Assembly (NCBI RefSeq): GCF_013366375.1
Contig: NZ_JABWMJ010000014.1
Span: 30,187 to 94,186 of the forward strand
DNA length: 64,000 bases
Source of the DNA: Rhizobacter koreensis
GTDB taxonomy: Bacteria > Pseudomonadota > Gammaproteobacteria > Burkholderiales > Burkholderiaceae_C
Direction: 5' to 3'
The number at the start of each line of letters is the position of its first letter. Position 1 is the first letter of the stretch. Shown in pieces: positions 24,826 through 32,590 of this stretch. The notes under the pieces were generated by a model, which did no database searches, was not told the DNA's origin, and saw nothing but the letters and a program-made list of their open reading frames with translations. The position numbers were made by a program, and so were the translations under genes.

Positions 24826-25093
24826 GGCTTCAAATGCGCGCCGCTGGCAACGACCGAGCCGATCGACGCGTTCGAATTCGTCCGCACGATCGCTGCGGCG
24901 CGCATTCGCCTGCCGCGTGCGATCGTGCGGCTGGCGGCCGGCCGCGAACGGATGAACGACGGCGTAGCAGGCGCTGTGTTTCCTCATCTGCGCGAACTCG
25001 ATGTGCTACGGCGACAAACTGCTGACCACCATCAAGCCGCCGACTCGGCGCGCCCGCGCGCTGTTTGAGCAGCTGGGCCTGGGGGCGCGCTGA
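24826..25093 (+). pseudogene. bioB 3'-end remnant, frameshifted
   Basis: In one frame the DNA encodes PLATTEPIDAFEFVRTIAAA then LPRAIVRLAAGRERMND, and after a +1 shift near 24982 it encodes ANSMCYGDKLLTT and ends FEQLGLGAR-stop at 25093. These match the C-terminal segments of biotin synthase (the intact copy at 27244-28275 has DPLEFVRTIAVARI and ANSIFYGDKLLTT). The remnant differs from the intact copy at many residues and ends differently, so it is not a recent duplicate but a relic of another bioB. Nothing upstream of about 24826 resembles bioB, so the 5' part was deleted, perhaps by arrival of the element to its left. Confidence 0.8.
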
Positions 25094-25140
25094 AGGGGTG
25101 CCTTCGCAGCCGCACGGGCTGCTACGTAATCAGCACATGC

Positions 25141-26001
25141 TTAGCGCTGGCGGGCCGCAACGCTGACTTCGATGTTGTCGATCAAGCGTGTCGAGCCGAT
25201 ACGGGCCGCTGCAAGAACGACGACCGGCACGCCGTCGGCACGATCCTGCAATGTCGGCACGGCCAGATCGGCCTGTCGCCGGATGCTCACGTAGTCGGGC
25301 ACCCAGCCGCCATCGCGGAGTTCGGCCATCGCAGCCGCCTCGATCGCCGCAGCATCCAGCGCCGCCGTGTTCCAGGCGTCGCGAACGCGCGCCAGCGCCT
25401 GTGAGAGGCCGACGGCGCGGGCCCGCTCGCCCGGGTCGAGATAGCCGTTGCGGCTGGACAGCGCGAGACCGTCCGCCGCGCGCACGGTCTCGCCGCCGAC
25501 GATTCGGATCGGCAGCGCGAACTGCTCGACCATCCGGCCGACCACCTTCCACTGCTGGTAGTCCTTCTTGCCGAACACCGCCACCGCCGGCTGCACGCAG
25601 GCAAACAGCTTGAGCACCACCGTGCACACGCCACCGAAGAAGCCGGGCCGGAACTCCCCCTCCAGGATATCGGCCAGCGCCGGGTCCGGACACACCGCAT
25701 AGGTCTGCGCTTGCGGGTAGAGCTCGCGCTCGTCGGGAGCGAAGACGATGTCGCAACCCGCCGCCTCGAGCAGTTCGCAGTCGCGTGCCAGCGTGCGCGG
25801 GTAGCGGTCGAAGTCCTCGTGCGGAGCGAACTGCAGCCGGTTAACGAAGATACTCGCGACCACCGGACCACCCTGCAGGCCGGCCTCCCGGACGAGCGCC
25901 AGATGGCCGTCGTGCAGGTTGCCCATCGTCGGAACGAAGCTCGTCGAGCCGCAGCCCGCCAGGGCCTCCCGCAGATCGGCAATGGTGTGGATGGTTCGCA
26001 T
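25141..26001 (-). CDS. panC: Pantothenate synthetase
   Basis: This 286-aa enzyme joins pantoate and beta-alanine with ATP to make pantothenate, the CoA precursor. Motifs are PTMGNLHDGHLALV (the HxGH nucleotide-binding site), FGKKDYQQWKVV and SSRNGYLDP. Length is typical. It is the last gene of panD-panB-panC on the minus strand, 18 bp after panB. The stop is at 25141, about 50 bp from the bioB relic on the other strand. Confidence 0.96.
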   Translation of the reverse strand: MRTIHTIADLREALAGCGSTSFVPTMGNLHDGHLALVREAGLQGGPVVASIFVNRLQFAPHEDFDRYPRTLARDCELLEAAGCDIVFAPDERELYPQAQTYAVCPDPALADILEGEFRPGFFGGVCTVVLKLFACVQPAVAVFGKKDYQQWKVVGRMVEQFALPIRIVGGETVRAADGLALSSRNGYLDPGERARAVGLSQALARVRDAWNTAALDAAAIEAAAMAELRDGGWVPDYVSIRRQADLAVPTLQDRADGVPVVVLAAARIGSTRLIDNIEVSVAARQR

Positions 26002-26019
26002 GCTGCCCCCCGGCGCCTT

Positions 26020-26850
26020 TCAGTAGGTGTGCTGCGTTGCTTCCGGAAAGCTGCGGTCCTTGACCGCGGCGACATAGCGTTGCAGCGCCTGGTGGACGCC
26101 GCCACCCTCGCGGCCGAAGTCGCGCACGAAGCGCGGCAACGGCCCGGCGGTCACGCCCAGCATGTCGTGCAGCACCAGCACCTGGCCGGCGACGTCGCCG
26201 CCCGCGCCGATGCCGATCACGACGAGCGCCGGATTCTCTTGCTGCACCCGCCGCGCCAGCGCAGCGGGCACCAGTTCGAGCACCAGCATCGCCGCACCCG
26301 CATCCGCCAGCGCGCGGGCTTCGCGGACCAGGCGGTCGGCGGCGGCCTCGTCGCGGCCTTGCACGCGGTAGCCGCCCAGCGCCGAAGCCGACTGCGGCGT
26401 CAGCCCGAGATGGGCGCAGACCACGATGCCGCGCTCCACCAGGAAGTGCACCGTCTCGGCCGTCCAGCCGCCCTCGAGCTTGACCATCTGGGCGCCTGCA
26501 CGGGCGAGCACCGCGCTGGAGCGCAGCGCCTGCTCGGGGCTTTCCTCGTAGGTGCCGAAGGGCAGGTCGGCGAGCAGCCAGGCGTGCCGGCGCCCGCGCG
26601 CGACGCAGCGCACGTGGTAGGCCACCTCGTCGAGCGTCACCGGCACCGTGCTCGATCCGCCTTGGACCACCATGCCGAGCGAGTCGCCGACGAGCAGGCA
26701 GTCGGCACCCGCGTCGTCGGCCGCACGCGCGAACGTGGCGTCGTAGGCGGTCAGCATCGCGATCTTCTCGCCCGCGGCGAGCATGGCGCGCAGCCCCAGC
26801 AGCGACACCGGCTTGCGATCAGGCCGCGTGGCCTTTACCAATGCGCTCAT
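26020..26850 (-). CDS. panB: 3-methyl-2-oxobutanoate hydroxymethyltransferase
   Basis: This 276-aa enzyme transfers a hydroxymethyl group from methylene-tetrahydrofolate to ketoisovalerate, the first committed step to pantoate. Visible motifs are MLTAYDATFARAADDAGAD, VGDSLGMVVQGGSSTVPVT, the KLEGG lysine segment and GIVVCAHLGLTPQS. Length and motif spacing are standard. Its ATG overlaps the panD stop in an ATGA arrangement, so the two are translationally coupled. Confidence 0.96.
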   Translation of the reverse strand: MSALVKATRPDRKPVSLLGLRAMLAAGEKIAMLTAYDATFARAADDAGADCLLVGDSLGMVVQGGSSTVPVTLDEVAYHVRCVARGRRHAWLLADLPFGTYEESPEQALRSSAVLARAGAQMVKLEGGWTAETVHFLVERGIVVCAHLGLTPQSASALGGYRVQGRDEAAADRLVREARALADAGAAMLVLELVPAALARRVQQENPALVVIGIGAGGDVAGQVLVLHDMLGVTAGPLPRFVRDFGREGGGVHQALQRYVAAVKDRSFPEATQHTY

Positions 26851-27233
26851 ACCGGCGTCTCCTGCACGGGGATATCAGACCGCATCTCGCAGATGCGGTT
26901 ACGCTCGTCGACGAAGACGAGCTTCGGACGCCGCCGGTCCAGATCGTCCTCGGCCACCATCCCGAAGGCCGCGATGATGACCAGGTCGCCGATCGCTGCA
27001 CGGCGGGCGGCAGAGCCGTTCAGCGACACGATGCCGCTGCCGCGTACGCCCCGTATCGCATACGTCACGAAGCGCTCGCCGTTGGCGATGTTCCAGATGT
27101 GCACCTGCTCGTTCTCGCGCAGGTCGGCCGCGTCGAGCAGGTCCTCGTCGATAGCGCAAGAGCCTTCGTAGTGCAGCTCGCACGCGGTGACGGTGGCGCG
27201 GTGGATCTTGGACTTCAACATGTGGCGGAACAT
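26847..27233 (-). CDS. panD: Aspartate 1-decarboxylase proenzyme
   Basis: This 128-aa pyruvoyl enzyme makes beta-alanine from aspartate. The self-cleavage site Gly24-Ser25 is intact in YEGSCAID, and the fold signature follows (WNIANGERFVTYAIRG, GDLVIIAAFG). The full set panD-panB-panC allows pantothenate synthesis from aspartate and ketoisovalerate. It lies 10 bp after bioB, so biotin and CoA precursor genes form one transcription unit. Confidence 0.96.
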   Translation of the reverse strand: MFRHMLKSKIHRATVTACELHYEGSCAIDEDLLDAADLRENEQVHIWNIANGERFVTYAIRGVRGSGIVSLNGSAARRAAIGDLVIIAAFGMVAEDDLDRRRPKLVFVDERNRICEMRSDIPVQETPV

Positions 27234-27243
27234 GGCTGTCCTC

Positions 27244-28275
27244 TCAGCAGGTGCGGATGCCGAGCGTGCCGAGCAGTCGCTGATCGGCTTCCCAATCCGG
27301 GTTGCCGGTGGTCAGCAGCTTGTCGCCGTAGAAGATCGAGTTTGCGCCGGCGAGGAAGCACAGCGCCTGCACGGCATCGCTCATCTCGCGCCGCCCGGCG
27401 GACAGGCGCACGCGGGCGCGCGGCATCGTGATGCGAGCCACCGCGATCGTGCGCACGAATTCAAGCGGATCGAGCGCCTCGGCCTCGGCCAGGGGCGTGC
27501 CTTCCACGCGCACCAGTTGGTTGATCGGCACAGACTCGGGGTAGGGGTCGAGGTTGGCCACCTGGGCCACTAGGCCGGCCCGCTCGCGCTGCGACTCGCC
27601 CATGCCGACGATGCCGCCGCAGCACACGCCGATGCCGGCGTCGCGCACGCGCTCAAGCGTGCGCAGGCGGTCGTCGTAGGTGCGAGTGGAAATGATGCGG
27701 CCGTAGGCCTCGGGCGCGGTGTCGAGGTTGTGGTTGTAGTAGTCGAGCCCGGCGTTCTTGAGGGCGTCGGCCTGGCCTTCACTGAGCATGCCGAGCGTGC
27801 AGCAGGCCTCCAGCCCTTCGGCCTTCACGGCGCGCACCAACTCGGCCACCTTCTCGATGTCGCGGTCCTTGGGCTCGCGCCAGGCCGCGCCCATGCAGAA
27901 GCGCGACGCGCCCTGTTCGCGCGCGGCGCGAGCCGCGGCGGTGACTTCGCCCACGTCGAGCAGCTTGCCGGCCGCCACACCGGTGTCGAAGTGCACCGAC
28001 TGCGGGCAGTAGCCGCAGTCTTCCGGGCAACCACCGGTCTTGATCGACAGCAGCGTGGACAGTTGCACTTCGTTGGCGTCGAAGTGCTCGCGGTGCACCT
28101 GCTGCGCGCGGTGGATCAGGTCGGCAAAGGGCAGATCGAACAGCGCCTCGACGCGGTCCACGCTCCAGCGCTCGCTGTCAGCTCCCGTTGGAGCACCCGC
28201 CGCAGCGCCGCCAGTCTCGCGGCGCGGCGGCAGCCACTGAACCGCCTGTTCGACAACGTCCTTCGGTTCACTCAT
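27244..28275 (-). CDS. bioB: Biotin synthase
   Basis: This 343-aa radical SAM enzyme inserts sulfur into dethiobiotin. The 4Fe-4S motif is CPEDCGYCPQS (Cx3Cx2C), followed by SRFCMGAAWREPK, the 2Fe-2S ligand region LEACCTLGML, and YYNHNLDTAPE. I chose ATG 28275, giving N-terminus MSEPKDVVEQ; the frame continues upstream only in Arg-rich shadow sequence. It starts 7 bp after the citryl-CoA lyase-like gene and is not with other bio genes. The biotin-dependent carboxylase encoded at 44-48 kb gives a reason for its presence here. Confidence 0.96.
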   Translation of the reverse strand: MSEPKDVVEQAVQWLPPRRETGGAAAGAPTGADSERWSVDRVEALFDLPFADLIHRAQQVHREHFDANEVQLSTLLSIKTGGCPEDCGYCPQSVHFDTGVAAGKLLDVGEVTAAARAAREQGASRFCMGAAWREPKDRDIEKVAELVRAVKAEGLEACCTLGMLSEGQADALKNAGLDYYNHNLDTAPEAYGRIISTRTYDDRLRTLERVRDAGIGVCCGGIVGMGESQRERAGLVAQVANLDPYPESVPINQLVRVEGTPLAEAEALDPLEFVRTIAVARITMPRARVRLSAGRREMSDAVQALCFLAGANSIFYGDKLLTTGNPDWEADQRLLGTLGIRTC

Positions 28276-28282
28276 GTTCGCG

Positions 28283-29071
28283 TCATCCCGCGTTCGGCCG
28301 CACGTGTGCCGTGGCCTCGTCCTCGACCCGCTGCCAGATCTCCACCGCCATGGGATTGTTGCTCTCTTCGAGGATGTGGCCCACCAGGCCGATCGCGCGC
28401 GCAAAAACACCCACGCCGCGCACGATCTTCCACGGCAGGCCCAGTTCGCAGCAGATTGCACCGATTGCGCCCGTGGCGTTGACCGGCAGCATCTTGCCGC
28501 TGGCACGCTCGGCCTCGGTGCAGATCAGGCGCTCGAGCTGGATGTAGTCGCCCGAGAAGCCATTTTCCTCGGCGATCTTGAACAGCCGCGGCGCGCGCGG
28601 GTCGACGGGTTTGTGCAGCGGGTGGCCGAGGCCGGGCACAATCTGCCCCCGCGCGCGGTAGCCGGCCACAAGGTCGCACGCGATCTTCTCGAGGTCGGCG
28701 TTTCTGGTACCCGGCGGCAAGGCCTCGTAGAGCATCTTGGCCGTGCCCTCGGTGGAGCCGACGAACACCGAGCCCAGCCCGCACAGGCCCGCGGCCACCG
28801 CCGCCTGCAGCGACTCGGGCGCGCCGGCGTAGGTGATGCGCGCGGCCAGCGCACTGGGCGTGATGCCGTGCTCCACCAGCGTCACCGCGATGGCGTTGAA
28901 CACGGTGGACTCCTGCGGCGTGGGCATGCGGCCGACGATCAGCAGCCAGGCCATGTCGCCGAGGCTGATCTTGCCCAGCAGTTCGTCGGGCAGGCTGCGC
29001 CCGCGCACCTCGATGCGGTCGGGCGTGCTCCAGGCGATGTCGGAGCGGATCGGCTTGGTCTTGCGGGGCAT
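28283..29071 (-). CDS. Citrate synthase-fold citryl-CoA lyase-like protein
   Basis: This 262-aa protein is much shorter than citrate synthase (about 430 aa) and matches the small citryl-CoA lyase type that keeps only the C-terminal catalytic half. Conserved pieces are the VPGLGHPLHKPVDPR loop with catalytic His, SVFVGSTEGTAKML, and GVFARAIGLVGHILEE. Such enzymes split citryl-CoA to acetyl-CoA and oxaloacetate or perform the reverse condensation. It starts at ATG 29071, with AGGAGGG upstream. Being next to a CitE-like lyase and a CoA-transferase, it probably acts on an alkyl-citryl- or citramalyl-type CoA ester; the substrate is not known. Confidence 0.82.
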   Translation of the reverse strand: MPRKTKPIRSDIAWSTPDRIEVRGRSLPDELLGKISLGDMAWLLIVGRMPTPQESTVFNAIAVTLVEHGITPSALAARITYAGAPESLQAAVAAGLCGLGSVFVGSTEGTAKMLYEALPPGTRNADLEKIACDLVAGYRARGQIVPGLGHPLHKPVDPRAPRLFKIAEENGFSGDYIQLERLICTEAERASGKMLPVNATGAIGAICCELGLPWKIVRGVGVFARAIGLVGHILEESNNPMAVEIWQRVEDEATAHVRPNAG

Positions 29072-29107
29072 AGGCCCTCCTGTAATGGACAAAGTTGGGA
29101 AAGGGGT

Positions 29108-29968
29108 TCAGCTTGCGAGCCCGGCGCTCCGCAGCACGGCCCGGGCGCGCTCGACGACGGGCACGTCGATCATTTCGCCATCCACGGCCACCGCGGCGCC
29201 GCCCGAGGCAGCGAACGCCGCGCACACGCGCCGAGCCCAGGCGATGCGCTCGGGATCGGCGGCAAACACGCCCTGCACGACGGCGATCTGCTTGGGATGG
29301 ATGCACAGCTTGGCGCCGAACCCGAGCCGGCGCGAACGCTCCGCATCGGCGCGCAAGCGCGGCGCATCGTCGATCGCGAGGCTCACGCCGTCGGCCGGCG
29401 CCGCCAGGCCTCCGAGCCGCGACGCCAGCACCACCTGCGCGCGATAGGGCTGCAGCTCGGCCTCGCCGCCGTCGGGCGCGCAGTCGATGCCGAGATCGAC
29501 CGCCAGGTCGATGCTGCCGAAGGCCAGCCGCACGACCCCCGGCACGCGCGCGATGGCGCGCACCTCCTCGATGCCGCGCGCCGACTCGATGATCGGCAGC
29601 ACGTCCTTGAACGCATTCTCGAAGGCGTGGCAGACGGCGTCGATGCCGTCGGCCTTGGGCAGCATCACCGCGGCCACGCCCGGATGCCGGCACAGTGCCA
29701 GGTCGTCGTCGAACCAGGGCGTGCCCGCCGCGTTGACGCGCACGATCAGCGGCGCGGCTTCGTCCTGCGCTGCGTCGAGAGCACCGTCCAGAGCGTTCGC
29801 CAGCGCGTCGCGTGCATCCGGCTTGGCGACGGGCGCGACGGCGTCCTCGAGATCGACGATGACGGCATCGGCCCCGGCCGCGCGCGCCTTGGCGTAGCGC
29901 TCGGGCCGGTCGGCCGGCACGAACAGGTAGGTGCGCGGCTGCCGCGCTGCGAGCCCGTCGTCGCTCAT
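29108..29968 (-). CDS. CitE-like HpcH/HpaI-family CoA-ester lyase
   Basis: This 286-aa TIM-barrel protein has the CitE signature: YLFVPADRPERYAKA, GADAVIVDLEDAV (metal-binding Asp/Glu), LPIIESARGIEE, LAFGSIDLAVDLG and LCIHPKQI. The family cleaves 3-hydroxyacyl-CoA esters such as citryl-, malyl- or citramalyl-CoA, giving acetyl-CoA plus an oxoacid. No citrate lyase alpha or gamma partners are nearby, so it is a free-standing lyase acting on CoA esters. It lies 36 bp upstream of the citryl-CoA lyase-like gene in the same operon. Two different lyases side by side is unusual. Confidence 0.88.
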   Translation of the reverse strand: MSDDGLAARQPRTYLFVPADRPERYAKARAAGADAVIVDLEDAVAPVAKPDARDALANALDGALDAAQDEAAPLIVRVNAAGTPWFDDDLALCRHPGVAAVMLPKADGIDAVCHAFENAFKDVLPIIESARGIEEVRAIARVPGVVRLAFGSIDLAVDLGIDCAPDGGEAELQPYRAQVVLASRLGGLAAPADGVSLAIDDAPRLRADAERSRRLGFGAKLCIHPKQIAVVQGVFAADPERIAWARRVCAAFAASGGAAVAVDGEMIDVPVVERARAVLRSAGLAS

Positions 29969-30002
29969 CTGGAGGTCCCTGCCCGGCCCCTTCGCGTGTC
30001 CG

Positions 30003-31376
30003 TCAGGTGCCCAGCAGGCGGCCGATGTGCGGGGTGCGCTCCAGCGCCCAGACGCCTGCGATCAGCGTGCCCATCTCGGCCGGCGTGGCCGCATCGCCGT
30101 AGGCGGCGAGCCGGCGCGCCTTGTCCTCCAACTCGGCCCGGCTCAGCGTGTTGCCGGGGTCGCCCTTGGGCTGGTCGACGCGCGCGTCGAGGATTCGTCC
30201 ATCGCGCGTGCGCACCTGCACCTTGCCGATCCAGCGTTGCGGGTACGCGGCGTCGACCTCGGCGTCTAGCTGCATCGCGACACGGTCGCGGAACTCGGCG
30301 ACGCGCGGGGCGACGAAGTGGCGGTCGAACTCATCGAGGCCGGCGTAGCCGAACTCGGCCACCAGGCCCAGCACCGTGCCCATCGAGAACTTGGCCTGGT
30401 GCACGGTGGCCGGCACCACGACGCGCCCGAGCACGTCGATCGCCCCCTGGTGCACCCGCGCCTTGACCTCCGCGATGTCGTCCGCGCCGAGCCGGTGCTC
30501 GCGCATCAGCGCCAGCAGCGCGTCGGCGCTCGGATGCGTGTGGCGGCACGAGGCGTGGTACTTGAACGAGGTCTCTGCGGTCGCCCAGCGCTCGCCCAGG
30601 CCGACCGTCAGCCGGGCCGGATCGGCATCGCTGGACATGCCCGCGGCCATGCCCTGCTCGCCTTCGAGGATGCGCCGCGCGCCGGTGAACCCGTCGCGTG
30701 CGAGCCAAGCCGATGCCAGGCCGGCCGAGGCCGCGTGCGCACAATGCAGCTGCTTGGAATCGGCCGCGTCGCGCAGGAACTCCCACAGGCCCGCGGCCTG
30801 CGTGCCCGCGCTGCCGAACGCGTGCAGCATCGTCTCGGCGTCGAGCCCGAGCAGCCGCCCGGTGGCCGCGGCGGCGGCCAGCGTGCCGGCCGTGGCAGTG
30901 GTGTGGAAGATGCGGTAGTGCGGCCGGCCGAGGAACTCGCCCACACGGATGCCGACCTCGTAGCCGGCGACCGCGGCGGCCAGGAACTCGCGCCCGCTTG
31001 CCCCCGTGGCCTGCGCAGTGGCGAGCGCCGCGGGAAAGACCACCGCGGCCGGATGGAACACCGAGCCGTTGTGCACGTCGTCCTGCTCCACGACATGCGA
31101 GGCGGCAGCGTTCACCATCGCCGCGAAATGCGGCGACGTGAGGCGGCGCGAGATCAACACCTCGGCGCCACCTGCGTCGCCGTTGCGCAGCGTCGGCCCC
31201 ATCGCCAGCGCGTAGCGCTCGATCGCCTGAACGGCCCGGGCGCTCTTGCCCGCGAGCGTCGAGCCCAGCCAGTCGAGGAACAGGTCCTCGCTGCGGCGCA
31301 GCACCGCGGCAGGGATGTCCTCTGCGCGGAGCTTCGCGGCGAAGGCGGCCAGTGCGGCCGAAGGGTGATCGTTCAT
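30003..31376 (-). CDS. MmgE/PrpD family dehydratase or decarboxylase
   Basis: This 457-aa protein belongs to the MmgE/PrpD family (2-methylcitrate dehydratase, cis-aconitate decarboxylase and relatives). Features include LFLDWLGSTLAGKSARA, ASHVVEQDDVHNGSVFHPAA, KYHASCRHTHPSADAL and the C-terminal GDPGNTLSRAELEDKA. I chose ATG 31376 with GGAG upstream, over the GTG at 31388. It lies 27 bp after the CoA-transferase gene. Its substrate should be a tri- or dicarboxylic acid, fitting the lyases beside it. It might form or consume an unsaturated acid such as an itaconate- or aconitate-like compound (inference). Confidence 0.88.
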   Translation of the reverse strand: MNDHPSAALAAFAAKLRAEDIPAAVLRRSEDLFLDWLGSTLAGKSARAVQAIERYALAMGPTLRNGDAGGAEVLISRRLTSPHFAAMVNAAASHVVEQDDVHNGSVFHPAAVVFPAALATAQATGASGREFLAAAVAGYEVGIRVGEFLGRPHYRIFHTTATAGTLAAAAATGRLLGLDAETMLHAFGSAGTQAAGLWEFLRDAADSKQLHCAHAASAGLASAWLARDGFTGARRILEGEQGMAAGMSSDADPARLTVGLGERWATAETSFKYHASCRHTHPSADALLALMREHRLGADDIAEVKARVHQGAIDVLGRVVVPATVHQAKFSMGTVLGLVAEFGYAGLDEFDRHFVAPRVAEFRDRVAMQLDAEVDAAYPQRWIGKVQVRTRDGRILDARVDQPKGDPGNTLSRAELEDKARRLAAYGDAATPAEMGTLIAGVWALERTPHIGRLLGT

Positions 31377-31403
31377 TGGCGTCTCCACGGAAGCTCTGTC
31401 AGG

Positions 31404-32579
31404 TCAGATCGCGCCCTCAGCACGCAGCTTCGCGATCTGGTTCGCCGACCGCCCGAGCTCGGCCAGGATGGCATCGGTGTGTGCGCCCAGCGCCGGCACC
31501 GCGCCCATCGGCGGCGGCTCTTCGCCGGACACGTGGTGCGGCGGATACAGCGCCGGTACCGGGCCGCCGGGCGTGCCGATCTCGGTCCAGCGCGCGCGGG
31601 CCCGGAGCTGCACGTGGCGCCACAGATCGGCCATCTCGTTGAGCCGGCCGTAGGCGATCTGCGCCTCCTCGAGGCGTTCGATCAGCTGCTCGCCGGTCAG
31701 CCCCACGCAGACCGACTCGATGATCCCGCGCAAGGTCTCACGCTCGGCCAGGCGTTTCGCGTTGCCCTTGTACTGCGCGGCCAACTCGGGCCGGCGCAGC
31801 ACCTTGTCGCAGAACTGGCCCCACTCGCGGTCGTGCTGCACCGCAAGCACGATCTGGCGTCCGTCGCCGCAGACGAACGGGCCGTAGGGATAGATCGCCG
31901 CGTGTGCGGCACCGGCGCGCGGCGGCGGCGGCTGGCCGCCGAGCGTGTAGTACAGCGGAAAGCCCATCCACTCGGACATGGCCTCGAGCATCGAGATCTC
32001 GAGCCGTTTGCCGCGCCCGGTGCGCCCGCGCTCCAGTAGAGCGGCCAGCACGCTGCTGTAGGCGTACATGCCAGCGGCGATGTCGGCGATCGACAAGCCG
32101 GCCTTCGACGGATGCTCTGGCGTGCCGGTCACCGACACGAAGCCCGACTCGCTCTGGATCAGCAAATCGTAGGCCTTCTTCTCGGTAAAGGGGCCGCCGT
32201 CTCCGTAGCCCGAGATGTCGCAGACCACGAGCTTGGGGTTGCGCGGCGCGAGGCTCGCATGGTCTAGGCCCATGCGCGCGGCGGCGCCGGGCGCCAGGTT
32301 CTGCACCAGCACGTCGGCGCGTTCCACCAGTTCCTGAAGCACTGCACGCGAGGCGGCATTCTTGAGGTCGAGCGTCAGGCTCTCCTTGCCGCGGTTGCAC
32401 CACACGAAGTGCGACGCCGAGCCGCGCGTGCGCGTGTCGTAGGCGCGCGCGAAGTCGCCTTCGCCGGGGCGCTCGACCTTGATGACACGCGCGCCCAGGT
32501 CGGCGAGCTGGCGCGTGCAGAACGGGGCGGCGATGGCGTGCTCGAGGGTGACGACGAGCATGCCCTGAAGCGGACGCAT
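31404..32579 (-). CDS. CaiB/BaiF family III CoA-transferase
   Basis: This 391-aa protein has the family III CoA-transferase layout: LEHAIAAPFCTRQLADLGAR at the N-terminus with VIKVERPGEGDFAR, the catalytic Asp in LTLDLKN, VQNLAPGAAARMGLD, and CDISGYGDGGPFTEKKAYD. These enzymes move CoA between carboxylic acids, often from succinyl-CoA to dicarboxylates such as itaconate, mesaconate or citramalate. It lies 11 bp from the acyl-CoA dehydrogenase gene upstream. It probably activates the acid handled by this operon. Confidence 0.92.
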   Translation of the reverse strand: MRPLQGMLVVTLEHAIAAPFCTRQLADLGARVIKVERPGEGDFARAYDTRTRGSASHFVWCNRGKESLTLDLKNAASRAVLQELVERADVLVQNLAPGAAARMGLDHASLAPRNPKLVVCDISGYGDGGPFTEKKAYDLLIQSESGFVSVTGTPEHPSKAGLSIADIAAGMYAYSSVLAALLERGRTGRGKRLEISMLEAMSEWMGFPLYYTLGGQPPPPRAGAAHAAIYPYGPFVCGDGRQIVLAVQHDREWGQFCDKVLRRPELAAQYKGNAKRLAERETLRGIIESVCVGLTGEQLIERLEEAQIAYGRLNEMADLWRHVQLRARARWTEIGTPGGPVPALYPPHHVSGEEPPPMGAVPALGAHTDAILAELGRSANQIAKLRAEGAI

Positions 32580-32590
32580 GGCAGGACCCT

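Noticed and set aside
24611..25140. tRNA gene or tRNA-derived attachment site at the ICE/metabolic boundary
   Set aside because: No cloverleaf or CCA-type 3' end is seen; the DNA is explained by hairpins and the bioB relic.
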